This document shows positions 43,991 through 56,600 of a stretch of 64,000 nucleotides of DNA, one piece after another. Both the position numbers and the translations under genes were made by a program. Within the stretch, counting starts at the first letter, position 1; every line of letters begins with the position of its first letter. The notes beneath the pieces were generated by a model. That model made no database searches. It saw nothing but the letters and a program-made list of their open reading frames with translations, and was not told the origin of the DNA. Origin of the DNA: Adineta ricciae. Taxonomy: Eukaryota; Rotifera; Eurotatoria; Adinetida; Adinetidae. The stretch covers positions 620,001-684,000 of the forward strand of contig CAJNOJ010000017.1 of NCBI GenBank assembly GCA_905250025.1. The letters run 5' to 3'.

Positions 43991-45966
43991 AAATTCGAAA
44001 CACAATGGTCACACTAACGACTTGTTTTTAACCGACAAGAGAAAATTTTCACAAGAAAAGATGCATTATACTAGCATATGTATCAGTAGTCTTGATTTTC
44101 TCTTCAGTTACTGTACAAAGAAAGAAATTGAACAAATAAAAATTTTTGACATACGTTGGAACTATTTCTTTTTTCTTTAGTTATTTATATCATTTCGATG
44201 ATTGCTTACATTTATTATTCTTAAATACACATACATAAATGAGTTTTTGAATATTTATCTGTAAACAATCGGAGTGTTACTCTAGGTGAATACCAAGGCG
44301 GGGGAAAATGATTTCTAAACGAGAAATCATTAGGAAACATGGGTCGCAATTACTTTGCCGACAAACACACTTTAATCTGAGCTTGTATGGTCAACATTAT
44401 TTTGACGATCAGAATTCAGATGGCGTAGGGGAAGGTCTAGAGGAGGGTGTAGGAGAAGAATTAGGGGAAAATATTGTAGCCATGGCAGAAATATGGTTAA
44501 ACGTGAATGTTGCATCGGATACTCTCGGAATTTCGTTTTAAATGGAATTTTATGTTTTGAAATTTTTGGCAAAACGGCGTCGGCAAAGTGATTGTCGGTA
44601 AAATGATTACCGGCAAAATATACCGGACCCAGCTACTTGACTAACTACTTCCGAGTTTGAAGGATGTGCGATAGTTAATGAAATCTAGAGCAAATAAGAA
44701 CAGTAGTAAATGAGAAAGAAATCGGATAAACGAGCATTTTAGTAGATTGTCTGACATATTCTCACAATCGCACAAGAAAAAAAAATTAAAAGTAAAATAT
44801 TTTGAAGTGTAAAAATGTAAACCAGCGATGTAAAAAAGAACATCTGTTTGTGAGAAAAGTATTTCTGAATTACAACAAATGACATTTTTCTCTTTTAACA
44901 TGTATATTGAGATGCTTACTGCTTGTTATGTTCTACAAAACACACAGACTCTCAATTAAACATCCAACCCGTCAGTTCCTACGAAGAAAACAGAACAAAC
45001 TTTGTAGTGTGGTAACGATGAAAAGAGTAAAACTCCCTATTCGGACTGACTGCTTTTGCGTGTCATATTGGAAGATGCAGTGCGTCTATTATTTATGTGT
45101 GAGCTTGTATGATCTCGACATTGAGAATGAGAGTAACAATGACAGTTCAAATGAACGAGTGTGTCACCATGTAGGTCAGATGATGCACTACATTCTCATG
45201 ATAGTTCTTTTTCTCGTTAATACTCTTGTTTTTCGCTCGTAAGACTGAGAAAGTTAAAGCCTTAGAATGACAAATATTATAATTTTAATTTCCCCTCAGG
45301 AGAGAAATTAAGCACTCTAGATTCTGATTTCCTCTATAGCTTATTTGTGTATAAATTACAAAAAGAAAGTTGATTTGGGCGATTTTTAGTGATAAATATC
45401 GTGCAGTCGTCGCATTCAAAAGATCGTTACTGATTCTAAAACATGAAATATTTTTCTAAATGATTCATGACCACACAATGAGTATTATATGGCGAAGACT
45501 TCTGCCACGTTCTCAGTTGCTTTAAAACTCACAGGAAATATTGCAATCAAGTTGAGTGCGTTCTTCAAACAGATCTGCGTCTATTTCATTTTCACCAAAA
45601 ATGTTTCTCTTAATTTCTTTGATCACATATATCTCATGTTGATTGCACATTATGCAAGCTTTAGGTATTATAGTACGTCAAATCGGTTGAAAATATCTTT
45701 TGCGCCCATTTTTTAGTTAGATGCATATGTAATTTATCTTTAGAGATGGATGTAAGAGAAAACAACAAATTCTTCAATGGATTTTAACTTCAAAATGGAC
45801 GTATGACATGTGGAGCACACGTCGATTTTGTTATTTTTTAAAATTTATACAACACTAAAAGCATCAGAGTGTTCCGTAAATCTTTGTAGATCGTTGATTA
45901 TGTGAACAGATGACGTTTGTGTATGGCTGCGTTTTGTTCATGTTAATGGCTTAAGTTGCAATAAGT
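43991..45966. other. Gene-poor 2 kb region
   Basis: AT-rich, with scattered short ORFs on both strands (44308-44541, 44907-45242, 45489-45716) that show no family resemblance, signal peptide or splice-consistent extension. One imperfect short tandem repeat lies at about 44567-44625. Nothing else identified. Confidence 0.4.
44567..44625. repeat. Imperfect 15-base tandem repeat
   Basis: About three to four degenerate copies of GTCGGCAAAGTGATT / GTCGGTAAAATGATT / ACCGGCAAAATATAC in a row, preceded by a partial TTGGCAAAACGGC. The unit is a multiple of three and one frame reads VGKVIVGKMITGK, but no gene context supports coding. Confidence 0.6.
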
Positions 45967-47209
45967 TTGAACATGTGCATGAAGAACTATATCTGGTGCT
46001 GGAAAAAGAAGCAGATCTTCTATCTTATATCCATAGTCGTAATACTATCGCTGGTGAAACTCTCCGCGAAACTGATTTCGTCGAAAGCGATTCTTACTCC
46101 TAATTTTCATTTTGAAAAGCGAAAAACTCACTCATGTATTGTGCGAGAATGTACATTGGAAGAAAAGCATCAGCATGGAACATTGTTTTCGTCGTTTCAA
46201 CCGGTATGGTCAGGTTGTTATGGTGATTTCTACTTAATGGCGTTTGACAACTCTCATTCATCGAAATATACTCTCCTAGACGTTGGCGCAAATAAAGCTT
46301 ATGCAGTTGCGACATGGTTAGCATTTTTTCTTCCGAAATTGAATATCAACCAGGCTGTTTTATACGACTTTCTCCTGCGAAATCCAGCATTAACTGAAGC
46401 CTGCGGTTCATGCAATGATTGCAAAGATGTGCCATTTAAACGACGAAATACTAAACAAAATGTGACGTTAAATATTCATGCGTTCGAACCTCAACCAGGT
46501 ACAGTCGAAGCTCTGAAAAGCGTTCAAAATTGGATGAATATCAGTGCAAAACACAATTCTACATTGAATACCCATGGTATGGCAGTCAGCAAGTAAATAT
46601 ATTCCGATCTCATAGCGAGCCAGATCATTTTTCACATCGATTTCGTATATTTCTAGTTATGTCGGCAAAGTTTTATTTAAAAAATGTAATACTGGCAATG
46701 AAGTGTGCAGCCTAGACGTATCGCACACTTCTCCTGATCAACAAGTCGAGATCGATGCAGTAACATTAGATCATTTTGCTGATAAATACAACTTGTCAGT
46801 GATAGATATAATTAAAATCGATACCGAAGGGTACGAACCATTGGTTTTTCAAGGAGCTCAACGTTTACTACAACAACATCGCATTCGATTATTTATTTTC
46901 GAACATTTGAAAAGTAAAGTAAATTTCTTCTTTCATAAATATATTTTCTCAAACATATTCGTTCTTGAAGAAGCTGCGTGGCTGAATACAACACTACAAA
47001 TGGAAACATCCAAATTTACCCAGTTAGGCTACGTTTGTTATATCATAGGCAAAACCGGTGTCATACGTATTAGCGAGTGTTGGAATGATAAATTCGACGT
47101 TCAACACAGTAATATTCTGTGTGTTTCATCAAAAGACACGGACTTATGGAATAGTATCGATCAAATGAGATTGAATTCGACACTACCGGCCGCATGCAAT
47201 AAACACTAG
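45967..47209 (+). CDS. Membrane-anchored FkbM-family methyltransferase
   Basis: Three exons (45967-46592, 46657-46913, about 46971-47209) give about 373 residues. A short basic N-terminus precedes one membrane helix (IFYLISIVVILSLVKLSAKL), the layout of a type II Golgi or ER protein. The catalytic domain has FkbM/Methyltransf_21 marks: LLDVGANKAYAV (SAM-binding glycine loop), IHAFEPQPGTVEAL, and IDIIKIDTEGYEPLVFQGAQRLL. Such enzymes O-methylate sugars or other hydroxyls; the substrate cannot be told. An SDCN-like Cys pair (EACGSCNDC) is inserted between the first two motifs. ATG codons at 45967 and 45973 both start before the helix; the first is used. Confidence 0.85.
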
Positions 47210-47299
47210 AATAGGAAGTTTAGCGAAAAGATTGATCGGATAAATTTCTTTTTCATTTTATTTGACTTGACTAGAAAATAAAATATTTACAAAACTACA

Positions 47300-48836
47300 T
47301 TAGGGAATAACTGGTTTAATTAAAAGATACAATTCTTTCGCTTCCGATGGATTACTCAAAACGATTTCCAGTTCATATTGATTCGATGTTGTGAATGTAA
47401 ATGTTTCACTTTGCTCAACTTGTAGAACACGCCGTTCATTATCATAAATGATTGCTGTCACTTGAGCATGGGTTTCATAAACTGCGTCGTGGCGATGTAC
47501 CTTAAGTGTCCATTTATCGTGGCTACGTTTTCGGTACACAACTTTCCAGTCAGCAGTTCGATCGACTGATGGAACAGGCGATGACGAGGTTTGAACGTCA
47601 ACTTGAATACCGAATCGGAGCGTGGATTGAATGTCCACCCGATCCCTATTTCAATTCGAATACAATCAATCTCGAAGAACTCTTCACTTACGTAATGTTC
47701 ATTTCAGTGTATTGTCTTGGCAGATACCATTCTAATGGCACGAATTCTGGTTTATGAATTTCTCTTCTCAACGGCGCTAACGTGTGAAATCGGTATGCTT
47801 GACATAGTAAACGTTTTAATAGATCTTGAATCTGTTCGATATCATTTCGCTGATATAAAACTGACTGTTCAACTTGATGTAATTGTATCGGTAACATTTG
47901 CGAGAAACGTATTAATGGTAAAAGTTCATGAGCGTAGGCTTGAAGTAGTGTATTCGAGGAACGCGCTAGTAACCAATCGCTAACAGCTACGTATAAGCAA
48001 TATTCATTAGAAAGAACGAGATTTGATGTAGAGAGTAAATCACGGATAAAATCAATATCACATTGATACCATTCATTTTGATTTGTTGGTGATAAAAGAT
48101 ATTCGATATTCCATGCCACCGTGTGCATACAAATAACACCTAAATCATTCAGAGAAAATTGCTTTGATATCGAATACCATGCAATAGCGTTACGAACGTT
48201 GGGCGGTTTAGCTTTCATAGTCATAAACTGCGAGCATAAATTACGTAAACTAAAACACAATGGAATGATTAGCAAAGAGGAGCATGTTTGTCTAATTACA
48301 TACGGTTGTACGTTATATTTATCTGCGAGACATAATAAGCCGAGGATATTAGTTGTATCAAGTGTAACTTGCGCCGTATAAAAGAATTTCAGAAATCTAC
48401 AAGAGAAATGGAAGAGACATTTTTCAAATATGAAGAATAGCTTGTTGAAAATTTACTTTTCGAATACTTCGCCTTGACATTCGTCTTGTTCTTCAAGTAG
48501 AATCTCGCCACTGGGTGATGCCCATTGTTGAGAATAGAGAAGCGTTGCTAAAACATCGCTAGCTTTTGCCAGAATAAATTTGTGTACATGGTATGTTTGC
48601 GTTCCAACTCGAAAATGAGCATCGGAAAAAAGCGGATTGTTGAAAAATTTACTGGTCGACTCCACATGTTCATTCGTAGCATTTAACGTTACTTCGACAC
48701 CAGTACCAGCTGTCGTTACCGGTGATGACATTATTGTTGTTGATAGATCGCTAGCGTTGTAGTTATCGACAGGATCGATAAATTCCGCGAATGACGGATC
48801 TAGGAAAGGACTTGATGGAAAGAGATCATCATCCAT
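47300..48836 (-). CDS. BTB-BACK domain protein, BTBD17-like
   Basis: Four exons (48457-48836, 48304-48396, 47692-48249, 47300-47645) sum to 1,377 bases, 458 residues. A disordered N-terminus of about 65 residues precedes a BTB domain (NPLFSDAHFRVGTQTYHVHKFILAKASDVL, FLKFFYTAQVTL, LGLLCLADKYNVQPL) and a BACK domain (NLCSQFMTMKA, AIAWYSISKQFSLNDL, LSNEYCLYVAVSDWLLA). No kelch repeats follow; the C-terminal 115 residues form a beta-rich domain (WKVVYRKRSHDKWTLKVH, YELEIVLSNPSEAKELYLLI). This order resembles BTBD17. No signal peptide is visible, unlike vertebrate BTBD17, so a cytosolic, possibly cullin-3-linked role is equally likely. It converges with the methyltransferase gene 90 bases away. 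Confidence 0.8.
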
Positions 48837-49398
48837 GGTTGTGTATTTATAGGAAAGTGAGAATCTATCAGCAGAAGAAAAAACAAGCATTTAGCGACTA
48901 ATCAACAAGCTGTCCATCATCGATAGAGAACGAGAAAGCATTGATGTCGGTTTGATAAGTCATCAAAACTAGACATTATATCTTCTTAGTTGTCAATCGA
49001 TCTGTTGACATTTAGCAAAGCGATAAATGTCCAACTGTGAATGGAATTTACGTGAAAAGATTGTGAAAGCCATCAAGGTTATAACATTAAAAAACAAACA
49101 TTTTTAAGTTAAAACAAAATTGATTTTCTCTTCAAAATTGTTTTGCTTGCTTGTTCATGCCTCTGAGTATGATCGAATGTATTGATGTATCGACATGCAA
49201 CTACCAATCATTGACGATGAAAGATGTCACCCACCTTCAATGAATTGACAGAAGAGCCTTTTCATATGTTTATGCGAGCAAGATTAGATCCTGTCCTGTC
49301 ACAGTATATTGATTTATTTATTTGCGGAATTAAAATAGTTTGATATATCTATTTACAACCAAAACAAAAACACGACGGAAGAAAATGACGAATAGATA
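48837..49398. other. Intergenic region
   Basis: Between two minus-strand genes: promoter side of the BTB gene and 3' UTR of the H+-ATPase gene. AT-rich, no further feature seen. Confidence 0.4.
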
Positions 49399-52300
49399 TT
49401 AAGTTTTAGGTGAGGGACTCAATAACGGATTTAGTGTCTTTAGAACCGATAGTGTTTCTGTGTAAGGTGAATAGAATGACGATCCGGTTTCCGTTACGTG
49501 GTCAAATTTTGCTGGCAAGCATACATTTGAATCTTCAGTGAGTGATACTTCGGTTTGTGATTGACGTCTCTGCTCTCGACGGTCACTGATCTTTCGTTGA
49601 AGACCGTCATATGGCGTCACAGTACTTTGCGATGCAATCAAACGACGATGTAGATGTTCGAATGGACTAACTGCATGTAAACTACGTTCGAGAACTGCTT
49701 GAAGGGCGAATTTGATATAATCCAATGGTATATACCAAATTAGATTGTATATCCAAATAATTGCTAAGGAGAGAAGAGCGATGAGAGTTGAAAGAACAAT
49801 AGTTAGTAATTATGATTACCTGCCCAAGCCCATCCACAACCACGTATATCTGTAAAACCCCACTCAGCATAGACGGCAATTAATGTTGCGCATAATTGTG
49901 TGATAACAAATGCAGCAATTAAAAGTATGGTGGGGCGCTCGGTAAAGCAGAAACCTCGAGCGCGTGTTACGAAAATTAAACCTTGACTAATTGATGATAC
50001 CTGTAAATAAATCATTGCATGGAGACGCCCGTGCTTGTAGCCACCATCAGTTGTCGTTTCGAATGTGTTAACGCCGAAATGATCTTGAAAAAAATTGGTT
50101 TTAACAACAATTGCAAAGAAAACGACAGTCGATGCCGATAAGTAAAGACCATAAACAATAGCTGAGATGAAAATTCGCTTCAAACGCCATTTGTTCGGTT
50201 GTAATGAGGGTTCGACACGATCCTTGGATATCGTCATAATTGTACCATCGTTCAGTATAGCCATAATCAAGATCATAAATGGCGGAAAATCGTAACGGAA
50301 TATGAATATCAATAGAGCAAATGCGACAATGACACGGATTGTAACAGAACATGTGTAAATCGCATAACTCGACATGCGAGCGAAAATTTGTCGCGAGCCA
50401 AGTACGGCATCGATGATAACTGATAGACCTGGCTCAGTTAACACAATTGCAGCAGCTGAACGCGCTGCATCACTAGCATCTGCTACAGCAACGCCTACAT
50501 TAGCTCTCGATAAAGCCGGTGCATCGTTGACGCCATCACCTTTTAAGAAGCAAAAAGAAGTATGATATGTAGTATGAAAGGCAACATTTTACCAGTCATA
50601 GCAACTAGATGGCCCATGTCTTGCAGTCGTTTGACAATTTCGAATTTATGTTCAGGAAATACACTAGCAAACCCATCTGCATCCAAAATAATTTCGTTCA
50701 TTTTTGATTCATCATTTTCCGATTTGCCATGTTCACGCATTAAATCTTCATAAACATACATCGTATCACCCATACCCAAACGTCGACCTGTCTCTTTTGC
50801 AATTTCTAACTGATCTCCGGTAATCATCTTCACCCGAACGCCTAGCTCGACTGCTCGTTTGATTGTTTCGGCTGTGTCTTCCCTTGGCGGATCAAGAATT
50901 GGTAACAATCCAATTAATTTAAAATTTTCATCACCATCGGATATAGCAACAGCTAAACCACGTAGGCCTCGCTTAGCAAACTCGTTGACATCCTTTCGCA
51001 CTTTGTCAGCGTGTTCAGTTGCTTTACATACATTTAAAATTGCATCAGGCATACCTTTCGAAACTCGATGAACCTTTGAATCTGACTTATCTTGATAGGT
51101 AACTTCAGTTCGTTTCGTTGTTGGATCGAATGGAATAAATGACTGAACATTAATCGAACTATTGATTGAGTCTACATTATCGTACGATTCTAATACACAT
51201 GTGTCACTAAAAAAATCATTTGAATACAATAGAGAATAACTATTATGATCTACGTAATCGACTTACATTGCATCAGGATTTTCTCGATTGCAGGCGTATG
51301 CAGCATATCGAATGATATCGTCGGTTTCAATATCTGTATATTTGATAATTGTCTCCCTATCAATGATCAATTTATTCAACGTTAACGTTCCAGTCTTATC
51401 CGAACAGAGAATCGTAACGGCGGCAAGTTCTTCAATAGCTGTAAACCGTGTTACAATTGCTTTGCGATCCGATAACTGTTTAGCACCAATGGCCAAAGTC
51501 ACAGATAGAACCGTTGGCCTTAAAATAGAACATGAATTCATTATTTCTGTGATCATCAATCAAAGGTTGTTTACATGGCTATAGGTAATCCCCCAATGAG
51601 TAAAACTAAGATGTTATTGATACCACGTCGATAACTGTATCGAAAGCCAGCGTACATAACAAAGATTTCAGCAATGATAAAAATAATAATGCCAACCATA
51701 CAAAAATTGCCAATTTTAGCTAGGATTTTTTGTAAATGACCCATTTCATCTCTTGAGCCGCCAACCATTTGAGCAGCGCGGCCGAACTGAGTATTGATTC
51801 CTGTGGAAATGACAACAGCGTCACATTCGCCTTGCTTACAGGTTGTTGATGAGAGAAGAATATCACCGACTTCCTTTGTCACTGGCAACGATTCACCAGT
51901 TAACGCTGCTTGATCGATCGAAATAACTCCACCTGGTGATGAAATGATCCGTGCATCAGCCGGAATAATATTACCTAATTTAATAGCAATAATATCACCA
52001 GGCACTAGTTGACTAGCTTCGATTGTTACCCATGAACTATTATTACGCTTGACTCGACATTCAGGTGCTAACGATGCCATCAATGCCTTCACTGCATTAC
52101 CGGCCCGATATTTTTCAATGTAACCAATGGCTGCATTAATTAAAAGAAGCAAAATAATGCCCACAAAATCAGGCCAATCTGGAGGTTCTCCCTCGCCATT
52201 ACTTAATGCAATAGCAACAATTGCAGCTATTTCCATGACCCTTCAACAGAAAAGTGATGGATACTGTCGAATAGTAAGAATATATTACCAAGATAGTGGG

Positions 52301-52767
52301 TTCCACATGAATAGGAGAAATTGAATCACTGGATGTCGCTCTTTATGTTCAATTTTATTTTCCCCAAACTGATCAGAAAAAATAATACTCGATAAACTCT
52401 CCAAGTAAGATTATACCTACCTTTTCCAAACGCTCATGAACTTGATCGTCGGTTAAACCTTGAGATGACGTTCTATGCACATTGATAAGAATCAGCTAGA
52501 TTTGATTCAGAAAGTTGCTACTCTTACTCAAGTATTTTGAATACTGTTTCTATTTCATATCTGTTCAAATCGCATTTTTCTTTATCGTAAAGTGTTTCCA
52601 CATCAATCGTTTGCCAGTTTCCATCCGGTGGCGATGGCGGTGGGAGTTCAACTCGTGTTTCTTTCTTGTCTTTGTCTTCTCTTGGAGATCGTTTCTCTTT
52701 TTTATTTTTATCGCTCACTAAACAGGCACGTCATTCATCGAATCTCTCATAGTTATTATAACTTACT
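49399..52767 (-). CDS. P-type plasma-membrane H+-ATPase (P3A, plant/fungal type)
   Basis: Exons 52528-52717, 52421-52472, 52289-52368, 51575-52240, 51267-51518, 50593-51206, 49820-50539 and 49399-49763, plus the first base of the start codon at 52767, sum to 2,940 bases, 979 residues. Motifs: [18 protein letters not shown] (M1), [18 protein letters not shown] and [10 protein letters not shown] (A domain), [11 protein letters not shown] (M4), phosphorylation site [20 protein letters not shown] (nucleotide domain), [40 protein letters not shown], and [19 protein letters not shown] in M6, holding the Asp at the proton site of plant enzymes. Over its length it follows plant and fungal proton pumps, not animal Na/K- or Ca-ATPases. 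The C-terminus is short and lacks the plant 14-3-3 site. Animals normally lack P3A pumps; horizontal acquisition is an inference. Confidence 0.93.
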
Positions 52768-53665
52768 TCTTGTTCACTGTATGTCACAAAGTAACAACGT
52801 CTAGATTGGAAAATTTGTCTTATTTATACTGAATGTACTTTTTGAAATGGAGAATCAGGACTGTGGAGTGTATCGTTAAACCTTTTCTCTTTCTTTCTCT
52901 CTCTCTCTCTCTCCCTTCCCTTTCGACTTTACAAACTTTTCATACATATACCTATGCTGTTCCTTTACCACTGCGCTTGGTTCTTTTTTTGTTGATTTCT
53001 TGTTATGAGTACGTGTGTTTATATTTAGAATAATACCGTCAATATTCAATCTATTCATCTTGTTCTCAAATAATAATTATAGGGTGGAAGAGAAACTACT
53101 CCCTTTTTGTAACGAAAAACATGACCAGTCGATAAAAGCGTAAAAATTTTTTAAATTAGTCATACTCAATGACTTACAGAATGATTTATTCTGTGTAATG
53201 GAAAATTGATAATTGTTATTAGACGAAGTCATACCTAGATACCCTATGACTCAACGCTGCATTCGTCATTTACTTTCTCACCCACAGTCAACAGTTCTTT
53301 TCGGCAGCTACTTCTCGCAGAACTTTAATTACATTCAGTCAATTTGTTCTCATCTCTTTACATAGGATAGTCTTCCTATGGACTCTATTTGTCAACTCAT
53401 ATTCATACGATCCGACGAACGTAAAGGTTGCCATTTCGTTTTTGTTTGTATATATTGCTAATCAAATCATAAAAAAACTCTATAACTTGTGAAGCCATAA
53501 TATGTAACGGAATAAAAATATCTTACTACTTTCGTATCAATGTATAGATTGAAATAGTACAACGAAGTGATAGAGCACATGTGCATAGGCCATTTTCCGT
53601 TCGGATCGATACGTAATTATTTTTCGAAAAACACAACATTTTTATTTCTTTCCCACATGTCTATC
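52768..53665. other. Intergenic region with CT repeat
   Basis: Upstream of the H+-ATPase gene. A (CT)n tract lies at about 52887-52915. Just inside the gene, an untranslated exon ends at 52767 with donor GTAAGT. The rest is AT-rich, with the POLR1B 3' UTR at the far end. Confidence 0.45.
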
Positions 53666-56600
53666 TCATTGAGAAGACAAAACAAAATTTCGTACAACTG
53701 ATTGCGTATCAAAATGTGTTTTAATACCAACAGAAGCGAGTTCAGCGATAAGATACTGTAGTACATATGGTATCGTGACACGTTGAACCGTATTCGATGA
53801 TGAACCACAACAATATCGACAGACATAACCGATTTTTGTTTTGACTAATGATAGTAATGAACCACAACGTGTGCATACGTATGCACGTGTTTCATCTGAA
53901 CAATGGAGAAGACGATCTAAAAGAATACCAGCAACGCCGTGCCCAAGGAGAGCGTCACGTTCCATTTCACCAACACGGATACCACCTTCACGACGACGAC
54001 CTTTCACTGGTTGATTAGTTAATGCATCCACAGGTCCAGTTGTACGTACCTGATTTGTATTTTAGTATAATCAGATAGAGATTAAAAAGTTTATATATTT
54101 TTGTTTGCCTCACCTGAAATTTGTCACTAACTAAATGACGAAGACGTTGGTAATAAACAACGCCCACAAAGATATCGACTTCAAGTTGAAGACCCGTTGT
54201 ACCACTATACATCGATTCAGTTCCATAATAGCTAAATCCCGCTAAACAAAAGAATAATTAGATCGATCAGTGTGTGCTTCTTGTTCGCACTTACCGGCTC
54301 GTAGTAGTCGGCCATAATAATCAACAGCCGGATAGTCATCGTTGAATTGAAATGGGGTACCATCGTGTGATAAACCATGCAAAACAGCTGATTTGCCGGC
54401 CATGAATTCTAATAACATACCAATAGTCATACGAGATGGAAAACCATGAGGATTGAATATAATATCAGGTACAAGACCAGATTCAGTGAACGGTAAATCT
54501 TCTGTTGGGTACAAACGTGAACAAACACCTTTTTGACCATGACGTGACGAAAATTTATCACCGATAATAGGCGTACGCTAAGATAGATTAAGAAGAATAC
54601 AACTCTTTATTCGCAAAATTGAAATAAAATTTTAGAGGATATATTTACCATAATACGATACATAATCCATACTTTGGATTTTGGTAATTTTCCGTCTTCG
54701 TCGCCAACGAGTGTTACTGACATGATATATGCTGGTTCTTTCTTATGATATCGCACTGTTTTGTATTCTTGAGTCAATGTATTCAAATAACAACAAAGAA
54801 CCTCATCAGGCTGAATCGTTGAGCCAATGACAGGTAAACCGTCAGCATCCAAATGACGCCAAAGAGGATTTTTCGTGTCCAAAGCTAGAAATAAGCCCAC
54901 ATCATATTGTTTACAAATTCAATATTCGAATACTTACAAAAGACAAGCGGATGTTTTCCTTGATCAGTTCTATCCGTAACCAATTCTTGTAAATCGATTA
55001 ACTAAGACGAAAAAATCAACGTGCAATAGCTCTTATCGATATTGATAATGAAACTAACTTCAGATGCATATATCGCACCATGAGCGAAACCTCGTTCAAT
55101 CGAACTTTTATTGATAACCATAGCATCTTCCATATCATATCCCTAAATATCAATAGAGACGCATATTTCGCATTGAATTGAAGAAGAAATTACAGTATAG
55201 GAAAGTACAGCGACGATGGCATTGGTACCCATGGCATAATCATCAAGTGCATATTGATTATAAACACGTGTTCGAATGAGTGGTGCTTGTGGTGTGGTAA
55301 TATAATATAATTTATTGTCATTTCGTTTTCGATATGCTAATGTCGGTGTACCCATTGTTTGTTTACCCATTTGACATTGATACATATTACGAGGAGATTG
55401 ATTGTATTCGCTAAAAGGTGTTAAACTGGCTGTGATTGACAAGAAATTGTATTGTGTTAATTCTTGATGAGTTGTATGCTAAGAAAAATCATACGTAAAG
55501 ATTTCGAATTCACAATGTGTCTCGTTCTTACTCCAGGTACGAATTCATCGTGTGTTATACATATACCAAGATAGACTTGCTCGAATGTACCAACGTATTC
55601 GGTAGTTTTAGTTAACAAATTCATTACTGGTCGAATCATTCGAGCAGGTGTTGTAAAAATAAAGAGACCTGGATAAAGTGTATACAATCCATGTGGTTCC
55701 TTTGGTACTAAAACAATTTCCAAATGTTCGGCAACACCCGAACGACGACGGTGGCCCGTAGCTTTATCAAATCGAAGTTGTGCAGCAATTAATGGCGCTT
55801 GATTGTCGTCAACAAATCTATACAAAAGATATTTTTCTAAAGAAAAAGTCATTCTAACGTACGAAACTTACCCCACAACTTGTCCATCAAGAACGACGTC
55901 GTAACAATCAATATCTAACGATGGTGCACGTCGCATACCATACGAAAGTAATGTATCAATTAGAGCATCGATGGATGTATTCGTCGGCGTGTCTTGTGTC
56001 ACTTGACATGTCATACATAGATGATTGAGTAGACCGCACAGAGAACCATCAGGAGTGTGAACAGCACAGAGAAAACCCCATGCTTCAGGCAGCAATTTCC
56101 GAACTGATGTCGTTTTGGTTTCTGTGAATGCATCACCACGATGTACGGAACGAAAATGAGATATAAATCGAAGAATATTCAAACGTTCGGCAATGATAGA
56201 GAAGCCACTAGTCTAAAAACGATCAGATTTCACATTGATTTCTATGTGTAATCGATCAACGGAGGTTACCTGTCTTAGACCTAGATTGGTTTTGGAGTTC
56301 AGATTTCCAGTTGCTAGAAAGTGTTCAAAAGCTTTTGCTATCTGTTCTTTATCCATGGTATCCATCGCTAGACGAAGTTCTGCAAATAAAAACGAAGATA
56401 TTAACGATTCCGTTGGTAAACGACACTTACGCACTTGTAGTTATAGACGCATCGTTTGATGTCTTCGTACTTTTATTCAATTTCAAGAAAGTTTCGCGCA
56501 AGGATATTAACCATGTTTCTAATCGTTCCTAGAAAACCGAAAGACAGAAGGTGTTCCTGTGCGAAGCATAGCCAAAGTAATCTTACAGAAAGCAATGCTA

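Noticed and set aside
44308..44541. 77-codon ORF with Glu/Gly repeats
   Set aside because: Isolated, low-complexity, no splice-consistent extension and no resemblance to a known protein or transposon.
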